The notes beneath the pieces are model-generated. The model had not been told where the DNA came from. It ran no database searches and saw only the letters and a list, made by a program, of their open reading frames with translations. 16,605 nt of DNA from Methylobacter sp. Lineage in GTDB: Bacteria > Pseudomonadota > Gammaproteobacteria > Methylococcales > Methylomonadaceae. Shown piece by piece: positions 1 through 7,670 of the stretch (position 1 is its first letter; every line of letters begins with the position of its first letter). The stretch is from positions 1-16,605 of the forward strand of contig JALNYY010000098.1 in the NCBI GenBank assembly GCA_023229605.1. The letters are read 5' to 3'. Both the position numbers and the translations under genes were made by a program.

Positions 1-1
1 A

Positions 2-115
2 AGCGCGGAAGCACTGCTGCGCAATAACTTGCTGGTTTACGGTGTCGGCGGCGTCATAGTGCCGTTTATAGGCATTAAGCTGATCGATCTTGGCTTAACT
101 GCGTTATCGTTTTAA
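2..115 (+). CDS. kdpB: KdpB C-terminus (potassium-transporting P-type ATPase subunit B), partial
   Basis: Only the last 37 codons are present, in frame 2, ending at TAA 113-115. The peptide ends in a glycine-rich hydrophobic helix with VPFIGIKLIDL, which matches the final transmembrane helix of KdpB, the ATP-hydrolysing and phosphorylated subunit of the KdpFABC potassium pump. The rest of the gene lies left of the window. kdpC begins 26 bp downstream with its own ribosome binding site, as in a standard kdpFABC operon. The identification rests on this short tail plus the adjacent kdpC. Confidence 0.9.
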   Translation, partial: SAEALLRNNLLVYGVGGVIVPFIGIKLIDLGLTALSF

Positions 116-141
116 TTAAAGAACAAAAAAAGGAGTCATCA

Positions 142-717
142 ATGACCAACCACATCAAACCTGCAATACTCATGCTATTGTTCTTTACGGTGCTGACCGG
201 CGTCGCCTATCCATTGGCCGTCACGTTCATTGCACAAATCGTCTTCCCCAGCCAGGCAAACGGCAGTTTGCTCGGCAGTGACGAGCAGCCGGTCGGTTCC
301 GAATTAATCGGTCAAGCGTTTAGTCGCCCCGAGTATTTTTGGGGACGGCCTTCAGCGACTTCGCCCGCTCCCTATAACGGCGGAGCATCCAGCGGTTCCA
401 ATCAAGGCCCTATCAATCCTGCACTGATAGACGCCGTTCAGGCGCGCATCAAAGCGTTACGCGATGCCGACCCTAGCCATTCGGAACCTATACCCGTGGA
501 TTTGGTGACCGCCTCGGCCAGCGGGCTTGATCCTCACATCAGTCCAGCTGCCGCCGCCTATCAAATCAGCCGTGTTGCTCTAACCAGACATATGTCGCCG
601 GACAGTATCCGTGAATTGGTTGAACGTTATACAGAAGCCCGGCAATGGGGAATATTGGGCGAGCCTCGAGTTAACGTGCTGAAATTGAATCTGGCAATGG
701 ATCAGCGCCTTAAGTAA
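142..717 (+). CDS. kdpC: KdpC, potassium-transporting ATPase subunit C
   Basis: This 191-residue protein has the usual KdpC length (about 190). One N-terminal membrane helix (about residues 7-30) anchors a periplasmic domain. Family motifs visible are FWGRPSATSPAPYN with the following ASSGSN (about 66-86) and the ASGLDPHISPAAA segment (about 126-138). KdpC is the small subunit of the KdpFABC complex, which imports K+ at the inner membrane at the expense of ATP, and it supports ATP binding by KdpB. The ATG is preceded by AAGGAG at 130-135 with good spacing, so the start is secure. The gene directly follows kdpB and is the last structural gene of the pump. Confidence 0.97.
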   Translation: MTNHIKPAILMLLFFTVLTGVAYPLAVTFIAQIVFPSQANGSLLGSDEQPVGSELIGQAFSRPEYFWGRPSATSPAPYNGGASSGSNQGPINPALIDAVQARIKALRDADPSHSEPIPVDLVTASASGLDPHISPAAAAYQISRVALTRHMSPDSIRELVERYTEARQWGILGEPRVNVLKLNLAMDQRLK

Positions 718-741
718 GGGATAACTATGTTCTGGTTGCGC

Positions 742-769
742 GGGTTCCCAATCTCCAGATTGGGAACCC
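742..769. repeat. REP-like palindrome, copy 1
   Basis: GGGTTCCCAATCT (742-754) and AGATTGGGAACCC (757-769) are perfect inverted arms of 13 bp around a central CC. A near-identical palindrome lies at 2293-2318 in the same orientation. Both are followed by a shared CGAAA and then a CTAG-like flank. Short GTTCCCA...TGGGAAC palindromes are a common dispersed class in bacterial genomes. No T-run follows, so this is a poor intrinsic terminator, although a hairpin here could protect the 3' end of the kdpFABC transcript. Confidence 0.8.
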
Positions 770-795
770 CGAAAGCTTGGGAACTAGCGAAAATC

Positions 796-801
796 TATAA
801 T
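796..801 (+). promoter_or_regulatory. possible -10 box upstream of the porin gene
   Basis: A perfect TATAAT lies 83 bp before the porin start, between the repeat and the gene. I see no convincing -35 box at 16-18 bp; the closest, TTGGGA at 777-782, is only 13 bp away. A short 7-bp inverted repeat (802-808 / 821-827) overlaps the expected start point. It may give the porin gene transcription independent of kdpFABC, but the call is weak. Confidence 0.25.
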
Positions 802-884
802 ACAAGTACAGTTGGCATCCTACTTGTCTTTGGTTGTAAAGCGGGCATTCTGCTTTAAGTTTAATAAATTTAAGGATCTATAAT

Positions 885-2261
885 ATGAAAAACCATCTAA
901 ACAATAACCGTTTCAAACTAAAGCCATTGGCTTTAGGAATAGCGCTGGTTTCTGTTTTTGGTGTGGCACAGGCGAAAAGTTTGACCGAGGCTAGCACTTT
1001 GCTCGAAACAGTAGGTGACCCCAACGAAAGCCAGTTCATGAAAAATCTTGGTTTGAAAGTAGGCGGTTGGGCTAATGCCGGTATTACCTACAACGCGGCA
1101 AGCCCGGACAACAACTTCAACGGCCCGGTTACCTTCGGTGATCGCTCTGCCGAATTCCAGTTGAATCAATTGAATATATTCGTACAACGCGCTGTGGCAG
1201 CAGAAGGTGATGCCTGGGATTTAGGCGGACGTTTCGATGCGATGTTTGGTACGGATTCTATTTTTACTCAGGCTTATGGCGTTCCCGCAACCGATGTAAA
1301 TAGCGGACTTGCTAAGAATCGAGGCAATTGGGATCTAAATTTACTCGGCAGCGACAGCAACCGTTTTTACGACATTGCACTGCCGCAGGCTTATGCCGAG
1401 GCTTATGCACCTATCGGCAATGGTTTGAATATCAAGGCCGGTCACTTTTATACGCCAATCGGTTACGAGACAGTTCCAGCGCCAGATAACTTTTTCTATA
1501 CTCATGCTTACACCATGCAATATGGCGAACCGTTCACCCATACCGGGGTGATGGGTAACTATATGGTTGATAAAAATTGGGCAGTTATGGGGGGCGCGAC
1601 CACGGGCAGCGCGACCGGTGGTTGGGATGGTAACTTTAACCAGCAATTGGGTAACTGGGGCGGCTTAGCCGGTGCGACCTGGACCAGTGATGACAAGGGG
1701 ACCTCGGCCAATGTCAGCGGAACCTATGGTGATACTTCAGAACAGAGCAGCAAGAAATGGGGGCTGTACAGCATCGTGCTCAAGCATAATATCACTGATA
1801 AAACCCATCTGATGTTGCAACATGATCATGGTTACGCTAATGGGGTCTTAACGAGTGCCGGGCTTCAAGATGCTCAATGGTATGGCATCAACATGCATTT
1901 AACCTACGATATTAAGGACAATCTGACGGCGGGTATTCGTACTGAATGGTTCCGCGATCAAAACGGCTTCAGGGTTGGGGCTCCGGGCCGTGTAGCCGCA
2001 GCTACCAACGGGGTAGGGAACAGTTACGCTATTGGCGGTCAGCCTAATAACAGTACAAGTAATTCTGGATATGGCGCCAGCTATTACGGCATTACTGCCG
2101 GTGTGAACTGGAAGCCGATGAAATGGCTGAATATTCGTCCGAATGTTCGTTATGACTGGGTGGATGGAATACAAGCAGATGGTACCAGTCGATACAGGCC
2201 TTTCGGTAATAACAAGCAGGATCAGTTCCTGTTCTCTAGCGATTTCGCAGTCAATTTTTAA
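885..2261 (+). CDS. outer-membrane beta-barrel porin (BBP2/OmpL-like), inserted between kdpC and kdpD
   Basis: The 458-residue precursor starts with a clear Sec signal peptide (basic N-terminus, hydrophobic stretch 14-27, likely cleavage after AQA at 30). The mature part alternates polar and aromatic residues, is rich in G, N, Y and W, and ends in a phenylalanine (FAVNF), as outer-membrane barrels do. Segments such as KVGGWANAGITYN near the start, GHFYTPIGYETVPAPDNFFYTHAY in the middle (read in two parts at about 186-209) and the C-terminal WLNIRPNVRYDW strand fit the BBP2 (OmpL-like) family. AAGGA at 872-876 sets the ATG start. From its place between kdpC and kdpD I infer a role in K+ or small-solute passage across the outer membrane; substrate specificity cannot be read from the sequence. 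Confidence 0.85.
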   Translation: MKNHLNNNRFKLKPLALGIALVSVFGVAQAKSLTEASTLLETVGDPNESQFMKNLGLKVGGWANAGITYNAASPDNNFNGPVTFGDRSAEFQLNQLNIFVQRAVAAEGDAWDLGGRFDAMFGTDSIFTQAYGVPATDVNSGLAKNRGNWDLNLLGSDSNRFYDIALPQAYAEAYAPIGNGLNIKAGHFYTPIGYETVPAPDNFFYTHAYTMQYGEPFTHTGVMGNYMVDKNWAVMGGATTGSATGGWDGNFNQQLGNWGGLAGATWTSDDKGTSANVSGTYGDTSEQSSKKWGLYSIVLKHNITDKTHLMLQHDHGYANGVLTSAGLQDAQWYGINMHLTYDIKDNLTAGIRTEWFRDQNGFRVGAPGRVAAATNGVGNSYAIGGQPNNSTSNSGYGASYYGITAGVNWKPMKWLNIRPNVRYDWVDGIQADGTSRYRPFGNNKQDQFLFSSDFAVNF

Positions 2262-2292
2262 TCCAGCTTTAGGGACACAGGGATGTTGTGCT

Positions 2293-2318
2293 GGTTCCTA
2301 ATCTCCAGATTGGGAACC
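2293..2318. repeat. REP-like palindrome, copy 2
   Basis: GGTTCCTAATCT (2293-2304) pairs with AGATTGGGAACC (2307-2318) around a central CC. The only non-Watson-Crick position is T2299 opposite G2312, which is a wobble in RNA. The centre is identical to the palindrome at 742-769 and the orientation is the same. It lies 31 bp after the porin stop codon, so the two copies bracket the porin gene. Confidence 0.75.
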
Positions 2319-2334
2319 TCGAAACAGGAAGCTA

Positions 2335-2363
2335 GGCCCTTCGACAAGGCACAGGACCGGCTT
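2335..2363. repeat. degenerate dispersed-repeat-like stretch (CCTTCGACAAG type)
   Basis: The stretch contains CCCTTCGACAAGGCACAGGA and continues into CCGGCTT. It resembles the CCTTCGACAAGCTCAGG word that recurs in intergenic DNA of many bacterial genomes, here with a few changes. It lies directly after the second palindrome. Recognition is from memory of that word; only one copy is in this window. Confidence 0.4.
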
Positions 2364-2390
2364 CCAAACCGAATTCACAAGTTTTAAGCG

Positions 2391-2411
2391 AATAATGATT
2401 TACACATTATT
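2391..2411. promoter_or_regulatory. AT-rich dyad just upstream of kdpD
   Basis: AATAATG (2391-2397) and CATTATT (2405-2411) are perfect 7-bp inverted arms with a 7-nt spacer, ending 23 bp before the kdpD ATG. A TTTTAA tail follows. The stem is all A/T except one pair, so it would be a weak terminator. It could equally be an operator or part of a promoter for kdpDE. Confidence 0.3.
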
Positions 2412-2434
2412 TTTAACAACGACCGGACTCACGC

Positions 2435-5179
2435 ATGAACGATACACGACCAGACCCTGACGCCCTGCTTGCCCGTGTAGAACGCGAGGAAAACCAGAGA
2501 CGGCGCGGACGACTCAAAGTTTTTTTCGGCGCGGCAGCAGGTGTTGGAAAAACCTATGCCATGTTACTGGCCGCCAAAACCAAACGGGCTGAAGGTGTAG
2601 ATGTGGTGGTTGGTCTGGTGGAAACACACGAGCGGCAAGAAACCGTCGCTGTATTACAAGGCCTGGATGTGCTGCCGCCCAAGCTTGTAAAACATCGGGG
2701 TACAGTGCTGCGCGAGTTTGATCTGGACGGAACATTGAAACGTCGCCCTACGCTGGTTTTAGTAGACGAGTTGGCGCACAGCAACGCCGTCGGCTGTCGT
2801 CATCCCAAACGCTGGCAGGATGTAGAAGAATTGCTGAGCGCCGGTATCGATGTTTACAGCACGCTCAACGTCCAGCATCTGGAAAGTCTCAACGATGATG
2901 TCAGTCAGGTAACCGGTGTGCAGGTAAGGGAAACCGTGCCGGATACGGTATTCGAGCTGGCGGATGAAGTCGAATTGATTGATTTGCCGCCCGATGAATT
3001 ATTAGTGCGGCTTAAGGAAGGTAAAGTTTATGTGCCGCAACAGGCGGAACGGGCGATGCTCAATTTCTTCCGCAAAGGCAATCTGATCGCCTTGCGTGAA
3101 TTATCCTTACGCCTCACCGCCGATCGGGTTGATGCGCAAATGCAAGACTACCGGGATGACCACGCGATACGCGACGTTTGGCAGGTTGGTGACAGGATAT
3201 TGGTTTGCATAGGCCCCAACACTATCGCCGAGCGGTTGGTACGCGCCGCCAAGCGACTTGCTACCAGCCTTCATGCACAATGGATCGTGACCTACGTGGA
3301 AACGCCGGAGCTGCAACGCCTGCCCGCCGAACGTCGCGATGAGGTATTGCGGGTACTGCGTTTTGCCGAACTGCTGGGTGCCGAAACGGTTACCTTGTCA
3401 GGCCCTGATATGAGCAAGGAAATCCTGAGTTTTGCCAAAAGCCGCAACGTCACCAAAATGGTGTTGGGTAAACCCAGTCGCCGGGGCTGGAAGCGCTGGG
3501 TGCTGGGCTCGATCGTCGATACCCTGATCACCGAGGCGCATAACATCAACGTCTATTTACTGGGAAGTCCGCGCGGCGAAGATTCCCTCGAGCAAAAAAC
3601 GCCTAAAGAAATGTCGGGTGCAAAAGTGCTGCGTCCCAGTTATCCCTGGGGACGCGCCAAGCGGCGCTGGTTAAATTGGGGTTGGGCGCTGGGTATGACC
3701 GGTTGCACGACTTTGCTTGCCTGGTTAATGTCCGGGAAATTCGAGTCGGCCAATCTGGTCATGGTTTATTTGCTGGGTGTTGTTTTTATGGCGGCCCGTT
3801 TTGGCCGTGAGGCATCCATTTTGACCTCGGTGTTGAGCGTTGCCGCATTCGATTTTCTCTTTGTTAATCCGGTTTATACCTTTGCAGTTGCCGATGCCCA
3901 GTATTTAGTGACGTTCGTCATCATGTTGCTGGTGGGATTGATCATCAGCCATCTGACCAGCAATATGCGTTCCCAGGCGAAGATAGCCTCGCATCGGGAG
4001 CGGCGGGCCAATGTTCTTTACGCGCTGAGTGAAGACCTGGCGGCCAGCCGTACCGTAGCGGATACCGCCAGAATCGCCGCACGTCATATTCAAGATGAGT
4101 TCGGCGGCGCCAGCGTATTGCTGTTTCCCGTTGATGACAGCCGGATAGTCTACCCGCTGGATCCTCCCGTCCCTGAGTCTCTGCGCGATTGCGATCTCAG
4201 CGTCGCGCAGTGGGTTTTTGATCACGACCAGATGGCCGGACAAGGCACCGACACCTTACCCGGAGCCGGCGCGGTGTTTTTTCCCATGTCCGGTTTTCGC
4301 GGCGTCATCGGCGTACTGGTTTTGCGCGCCGCTAATCTGCGCCGGGTATTTCTGCCCGAACAGCGTCGACTATTGGATACCTTTATCAGCCAGATTGCCC
4401 AAACCGTTGAACGGGTGCGTCTTGCCGATGAGGCGCAACAGGCGCAACTGCGCATGGAATCCGAGACCCTGCGCAATTCCTTGCTCAGCGCCATTTCCCA
4501 TGATTTACGCACGCCTTTGGCATCGATCGTCGGCGCAGCCAGCACCTTGGTGGAAGAGGACGCCCAGCTTTCCCCGCCTGATCGACAGGAATTGAGCCTG
4601 ACCATCTATGACGAAGCGCTGCGCATGTCGAACCTGGCCAATAATATTCTGGATATGGCTCGCCTGGATGCAGGGCAAGCGTCGCTCAACCGGCAATGGT
4701 ATCCGCTCGATGAAATTATCGGCGGAGCTTTGACACGGATGAGCAAGCAGCTTGATGGGCGTGCCGTCAACGCCAAACTGCCGGATGACCTCTGTTTGGT
4801 GCGCGTTGATGCCGTACTGATCGAACAGGTGCTGATCAACCTGCTGGAAAATGCCTGCAAATATACGCCGACGGGCAGCCCCATCGACATCATCGCCGAG
4901 CTCTCCGCCCATATGCTAAAGGTGACGGTAGCGGATCGCGGTCCCGGTATACCGCAGGGAGAAGAGGAAAAACTGTTCGATAAATTCTACCGGGTACACA
5001 GGGAAGGCACACAAAGCGGCGTCGGCCTGGGATTGGCCATTTGCAAGGCTATCATTATTGCGCATGGCGGCGTTATCGGAGCCTCAAACCGGCTTGGCGG
5101 CGGGGCGCAATTCTTTTTTCTGCTGCCCGTAGACGAAGCGCCGCCGCAACTGGCAGCAGAACAGCCGCAAGATGAATAA
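2435..5179 (+). CDS. kdpD: KdpD, sensor histidine kinase of the potassium response
   Basis: At 914 residues this is full length for KdpD (about 895 in E. coli). The N-terminal cytoplasmic KdpD domain has a Walker A motif GAAAGVGKT (32-40) and LVLVDELAH (107-115). A universal-stress-like domain follows at about 250-375. Four close-packed membrane helices (DUF4118) lie at about 415-510, then a GAF-like region. The kinase core carries the phospho-accepting H689 in SHDLRTPLAS, then NLLENACKYTP, DRGPGIP and GVGLGLAICK for ATP binding. KdpD senses K+ limitation at the inner membrane and phosphorylates KdpE to switch on kdpFABC. The loop after DELAH reads SNAVGCRHPKR where family members usually have NAPGSRHPKR. 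I see no strong ribosome binding site before the ATG. Confidence 0.97.
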   Translation: MNDTRPDPDALLARVEREENQRRRGRLKVFFGAAAGVGKTYAMLLAAKTKRAEGVDVVVGLVETHERQETVAVLQGLDVLPPKLVKHRGTVLREFDLDGTLKRRPTLVLVDELAHSNAVGCRHPKRWQDVEELLSAGIDVYSTLNVQHLESLNDDVSQVTGVQVRETVPDTVFELADEVELIDLPPDELLVRLKEGKVYVPQQAERAMLNFFRKGNLIALRELSLRLTADRVDAQMQDYRDDHAIRDVWQVGDRILVCIGPNTIAERLVRAAKRLATSLHAQWIVTYVETPELQRLPAERRDEVLRVLRFAELLGAETVTLSGPDMSKEILSFAKSRNVTKMVLGKPSRRGWKRWVLGSIVDTLITEAHNINVYLLGSPRGEDSLEQKTPKEMSGAKVLRPSYPWGRAKRRWLNWGWALGMTGCTTLLAWLMSGKFESANLVMVYLLGVVFMAARFGREASILTSVLSVAAFDFLFVNPVYTFAVADAQYLVTFVIMLLVGLIISHLTSNMRSQAKIASHRERRANVLYALSEDLAASRTVADTARIAARHIQDEFGGASVLLFPVDDSRIVYPLDPPVPESLRDCDLSVAQWVFDHDQMAGQGTDTLPGAGAVFFPMSGFRGVIGVLVLRAANLRRVFLPEQRRLLDTFISQIAQTVERVRLADEAQQAQLRMESETLRNSLLSAISHDLRTPLASIVGAASTLVEEDAQLSPPDRQELSLTIYDEALRMSNLANNILDMARLDAGQASLNRQWYPLDEIIGGALTRMSKQLDGRAVNAKLPDDLCLVRVDAVLIEQVLINLLENACKYTPTGSPIDIIAELSAHMLKVTVADRGPGIPQGEEEKLFDKFYRVHREGTQSGVGLGLAICKAIIIAHGGVIGASNRLGGGAQFFFLLPVDEAPPQLAAEQPQDE

Positions 5180-5873
5180 CATCAACCCTGTCATTGTGGT
5201 TGTCGAGGATGACCCGCAAATCTGCCGGTTTCTGCGCACCAGCCTGAGCGTGCAGGGATTTCAGGTGATCGAGGCGGGAACCGGCGAACGGGGCGTGGTG
5301 GAAATCGGCACGCGCAAACCGGAGCTGGTCATCCTCGACCTGGGCTTGCCGGGCATGGATGGCATAGCGGTGATCCGCAAGGTTCGCGAGTGGTCCGCAG
5401 TGCCGATCATCGTGCTGTCGGCCAGAAGCCAGGAAAGCAACAAGATTGCCGCGCTGGATGCCGGAGCGGACGATTATCTGACCAAGCCGTTCAGCATCGG
5501 CGAGCTTTTGGCGCGCATCCGCGTATCGCTACGCCACGCCGCCCAGTTTGCAGGTGACAGTATCGAAACGCTGTTTCGCGTCGGTGATTTACAGGTTGAT
5601 TTATCCCGCCGCAGCGTACATATCGATGATAGGGAAATTCATCTGACCCCGATCGAATACCGGCTGCTGACCGTCCTGATCCGTCATGCGGGCAAGGTAC
5701 TGACGCACCGGCAGTTGTTGCTGGATGTTTGGGGGCCTGCCTACGTGGAGCATGCCCACTATGTACGGATTTATATGGGGCAATTGCGCCGAAAACTCGA
5801 ATCAGATCCCACTCAGCCGCGGTACCTGCTGACCGAAGCGGGCGTAGGTTATCGGTTGGCGTGTAGGGAATGA
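5172..5873 (+). CDS. kdpE: KdpE, OmpR-type response regulator
   Basis: This 233-residue protein has an N-terminal receiver domain and a C-terminal OmpR/PhoB winged helix. In the receiver, E12-D13-D14 form the acidic pocket, D56 in VILDLGLPGMDG is the phosphorylation site, and the switch residues are LSAR (about 82-85) and TKPF (about 104-107). The DNA-binding part includes LTPIEYRLLTVLIRHAGKV (about 158-176) and ends in VGYRLA. Its start overlaps the end of kdpD by 8 bp, so the two are translationally coupled. By family knowledge, phosphorylated KdpE activates the kdpFABC promoter, which lies outside the window. Confidence 0.97.
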   Translation: MNNINPVIVVVEDDPQICRFLRTSLSVQGFQVIEAGTGERGVVEIGTRKPELVILDLGLPGMDGIAVIRKVREWSAVPIIVLSARSQESNKIAALDAGADDYLTKPFSIGELLARIRVSLRHAAQFAGDSIETLFRVGDLQVDLSRRSVHIDDREIHLTPIEYRLLTVLIRHAGKVLTHRQLLLDVWGPAYVEHAHYVRIYMGQLRRKLESDPTQPRYLLTEAGVGYRLACRE

Positions 5874-5926
5874 ACCCGCACATTGATGGCATCGATTGTT
5901 GGGGTATTTTAGTCAAGCAAGCCGCT

Positions 5927-5956
5927 AAAAACTGTAATAAGATAGCTGCAGTTTTT
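5927..5956 (+). terminator. weak hairpin plus T-run after kdpE
   Basis: AAAAACTG (5927-5934) pairs with CAGTTTTT (5949-5956) across a 14-nt loop, followed by ATTATT. It lies about 55 bp after the kdpE stop and 22 bp before the next gene. The stem is A/T rich, so it would be an inefficient terminator. It is the only candidate separating the kdp genes from the thrB cluster. Confidence 0.35.
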
Positions 5957-5977
5957 ATTATTAAAAAGAGTCACTTT

Positions 5978-6313
5978 ATGCGGCGTTTTATCTTACTGAG
6001 TTTGCTTGCCTTCCCGGTCTATGCTGTCGATGAGCGGCCACCGGAGCTTGAGGCTGTGCCGGAGGCGCCGGAACCGCCTATGCCGATTCAAAACGGTGAA
6101 ACAATGGAGCCCGACATTACCATTATTCGTAAAGGCAAGGACACCATCCAGGAATACCGCCGTGCGGGTAGACTTTACATGATAAAAGTCATACCGGCTG
6201 TAGGCCCTCCCTATTATTTCCTCGATACCAATGGCGACGGTAAAATGGATGTACGCCGCAACGACCTGGATAACGGGTCCGAGATCAATATGTGGAAGTT
6301 GTTGGAATGGTAG
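5978..6313 (+). CDS. secreted DUF2782 family protein
   Basis: This 111-residue protein begins with a signal peptide (RRFILLSLLAFPVYA, cleavage likely after A16). A short acidic, proline-rich linker follows (about 20-38: PPELEAVPEAPEPPMP). The conserved domain then carries EPDITIIRKGKDTIQEYR, YMIKVIPAVGPPYYFLD and TNGDGKMDVR. This matches DUF2782, a family of unknown function that commonly lies next to thrB in gammaproteobacteria, as here. I chose the ATG at 5978 because AAAGAG precedes it and the signal peptide begins there. An upstream in-frame ATG at 5870 would add 36 residues that bury the signal peptide. Export to the periplasm is inferred; no enzyme activity is suggested. Confidence 0.85.
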   Translation: MRRFILLSLLAFPVYAVDERPPELEAVPEAPEPPMPIQNGETMEPDITIIRKGKDTIQEYRRAGRLYMIKVIPAVGPPYYFLDTNGDGKMDVRRNDLDNGSEINMWKLLEW

Positions 6314-6325
6314 CCGCTTAAATCA

Positions 6326-7294
6326 GTGTCGGTATTTACTCGCATAACACGTCCGCAATTCGATCAATTCTTTAGTGCTTATAGCCTCGGTGAAGTCGTC
6401 GGTTTTGAGGGAATCACGGACGGCATAGACAACACCAATTATTCGGTAACCACTACGCAAGGCCGTTTCGTTTTGACTTTGTTCGAGTCGCTGACAGCCG
6501 ATGACTTGCCGCATTTTTTGAAGTTGCTGTTGCATCTGGGCAAAAACAACCTGTCTTGTCCCTGTCCCCAAAGCGACCGGCAGGGCAATCCGTTGGGCCG
6601 GCTTAATGGTAAACCGGCAGCGGTATTCAAGCTTTTATCCGGCGCGGCAATGACATCGCCATCTGTTTTACATTGTCAGGAAATCGGCTTGCAGCTGGCA
6701 AGCCTGCATCGTTGTACGCAGGATTATGTTTTCCCGGTAGAAAACGGCAATGATTTGAACTGGTGCAAAACGGTGCTGCGTAAAATCGGCGCTCATTTAT
6801 CGGCAACGGATCGGGAGCTGATTAATGATGAGCTGGCTTTTCAAGCCGAAAACAGTCCGGTTAATCTGCCCAGAGGCGTCATTCATGCAGACCTGTTCAG
6901 AGATAATGTATTGTTTGTCGATGACCGGCTTAGCGGTTTGCTGGATTTTTACAGCGCCTGTACCGATGCTTTGTTACTTGATGTTGCGATAACAGCTAAC
7001 GACTGGTGCTGCGATAACGGGGTGGTTAATAACGAAAAGCTTTCGGCGTTGTTATCGGCTTATGGAAGCTTAAGGCCGCTGGAGCTGTTGGAAAAACAAC
7101 ACTGGCCGGTCATGCTCAGGGCTGCGGCGTTACGCTTCTGGCTGTCTCGGATGGAGCATCGGTTATTTCCCCGCCCCGGCGAAATAACTCAGCAAAAAGA
7201 CCCGCTGGTTTTTCGGCGTATATTGCTGCAACATCGGCAACAGGTTTGTTTATCGGATAAAGTAAATATTTTTAACCTCAGGAGCACAGCATGA
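6326..7294 (+). CDS. thrB: homoserine kinase ThrB (APH-fold type)
   Basis: The 322-residue protein matches the aminoglycoside-phosphotransferase-fold homoserine kinases of proteobacteria (usual length about 315-320). The start SVFTRITRPQFDQFF with LGEVVGFEGITDGIDNTNY is typical of the family. The catalytic loop is HADLFRDN (H187, D189, N194) and the metal-binding aspartate is D207 in LLDFYS. The enzyme phosphorylates L-homoserine with ATP in threonine synthesis, in the cytoplasm. GTG at 6326 is the chosen start, because it gives the canonical N-terminus 12 bp after the previous stop; no good Shine-Dalgarno site is visible. The gene overlaps the next by ATGA. Confidence 0.95.
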   Translation: MSVFTRITRPQFDQFFSAYSLGEVVGFEGITDGIDNTNYSVTTTQGRFVLTLFESLTADDLPHFLKLLLHLGKNNLSCPCPQSDRQGNPLGRLNGKPAAVFKLLSGAAMTSPSVLHCQEIGLQLASLHRCTQDYVFPVENGNDLNWCKTVLRKIGAHLSATDRELINDELAFQAENSPVNLPRGVIHADLFRDNVLFVDDRLSGLLDFYSACTDALLLDVAITANDWCCDNGVVNNEKLSALLSAYGSLRPLELLEKQHWPVMLRAAALRFWLSRMEHRLFPRPGEITQQKDPLVFRRILLQHRQQVCLSDKVNIFNLRSTA

Positions 7295-7653
7295 TTAAAA
7301 TTTTTCATCTCACCTTTGTTTTACTGTCCATCACCAGTTTTGTCGGCAGGATTTATTTTGCAGAAAAACGTCCAGAAATGCTGGAACAAAAATGGATTAA
7401 AATCGGACCGCATATCGTCAATAGTTTATTGCTGCTGACCGGATTTATCCTGGTCTTTCAGGGGCAATGGTTGTCAGGGGAGTACGGCTGGATTGTCGCT
7501 AAAATAATAGCCCTGCTGGGATATATCGGCCTGGGTATGGTTGCTATCAAGAATCAGGGCGCTCTGCGCTGGAAGGCTTTTGCCGGCGCTCTTGCCTGCT
7601 TTGTTTATATCGCGATAGTAGCGGTCAGCAAGAATGCATTTTTCTTTTTATAG
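7291..7653 (+). CDS. SirB2-like small inner-membrane protein
   Basis: The 120-residue protein is almost wholly hydrophobic, with about four membrane helices (roughly 2-18, 43-58, 66-84, 94-113). It begins MIKIFHLTFVLLSITSFVGR and has PHIVNSLLLLTGF and LRWKAFAGALACFVYI, which fit the SirB2 family of invasion-gene-expression-related membrane proteins. The actual function is not established. AGGAG lies just before the ATG. The start overlaps the thrB stop by 4 bp, so it is very likely translated from the same message. It ends 17 bp from the convergent phosphorylase gene. Confidence 0.8.
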   Translation: MIKIFHLTFVLLSITSFVGRIYFAEKRPEMLEQKWIKIGPHIVNSLLLLTGFILVFQGQWLSGEYGWIVAKIIALLGYIGLGMVAIKNQGALRWKAFAGALACFVYIAIVAVSKNAFFFL

Positions 7654-7670
7654 CTGATTGTAAAACGCGG

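Noticed and set aside
5870..5977. Upstream ATG that would overlap the kdpE stop and extend the DUF2782 protein by 36 residues
   Set aside because: It would bury the signal peptide, while the internal ATG at 5978 has a ribosome binding site. The stretch also contains the hairpin after kdpE.
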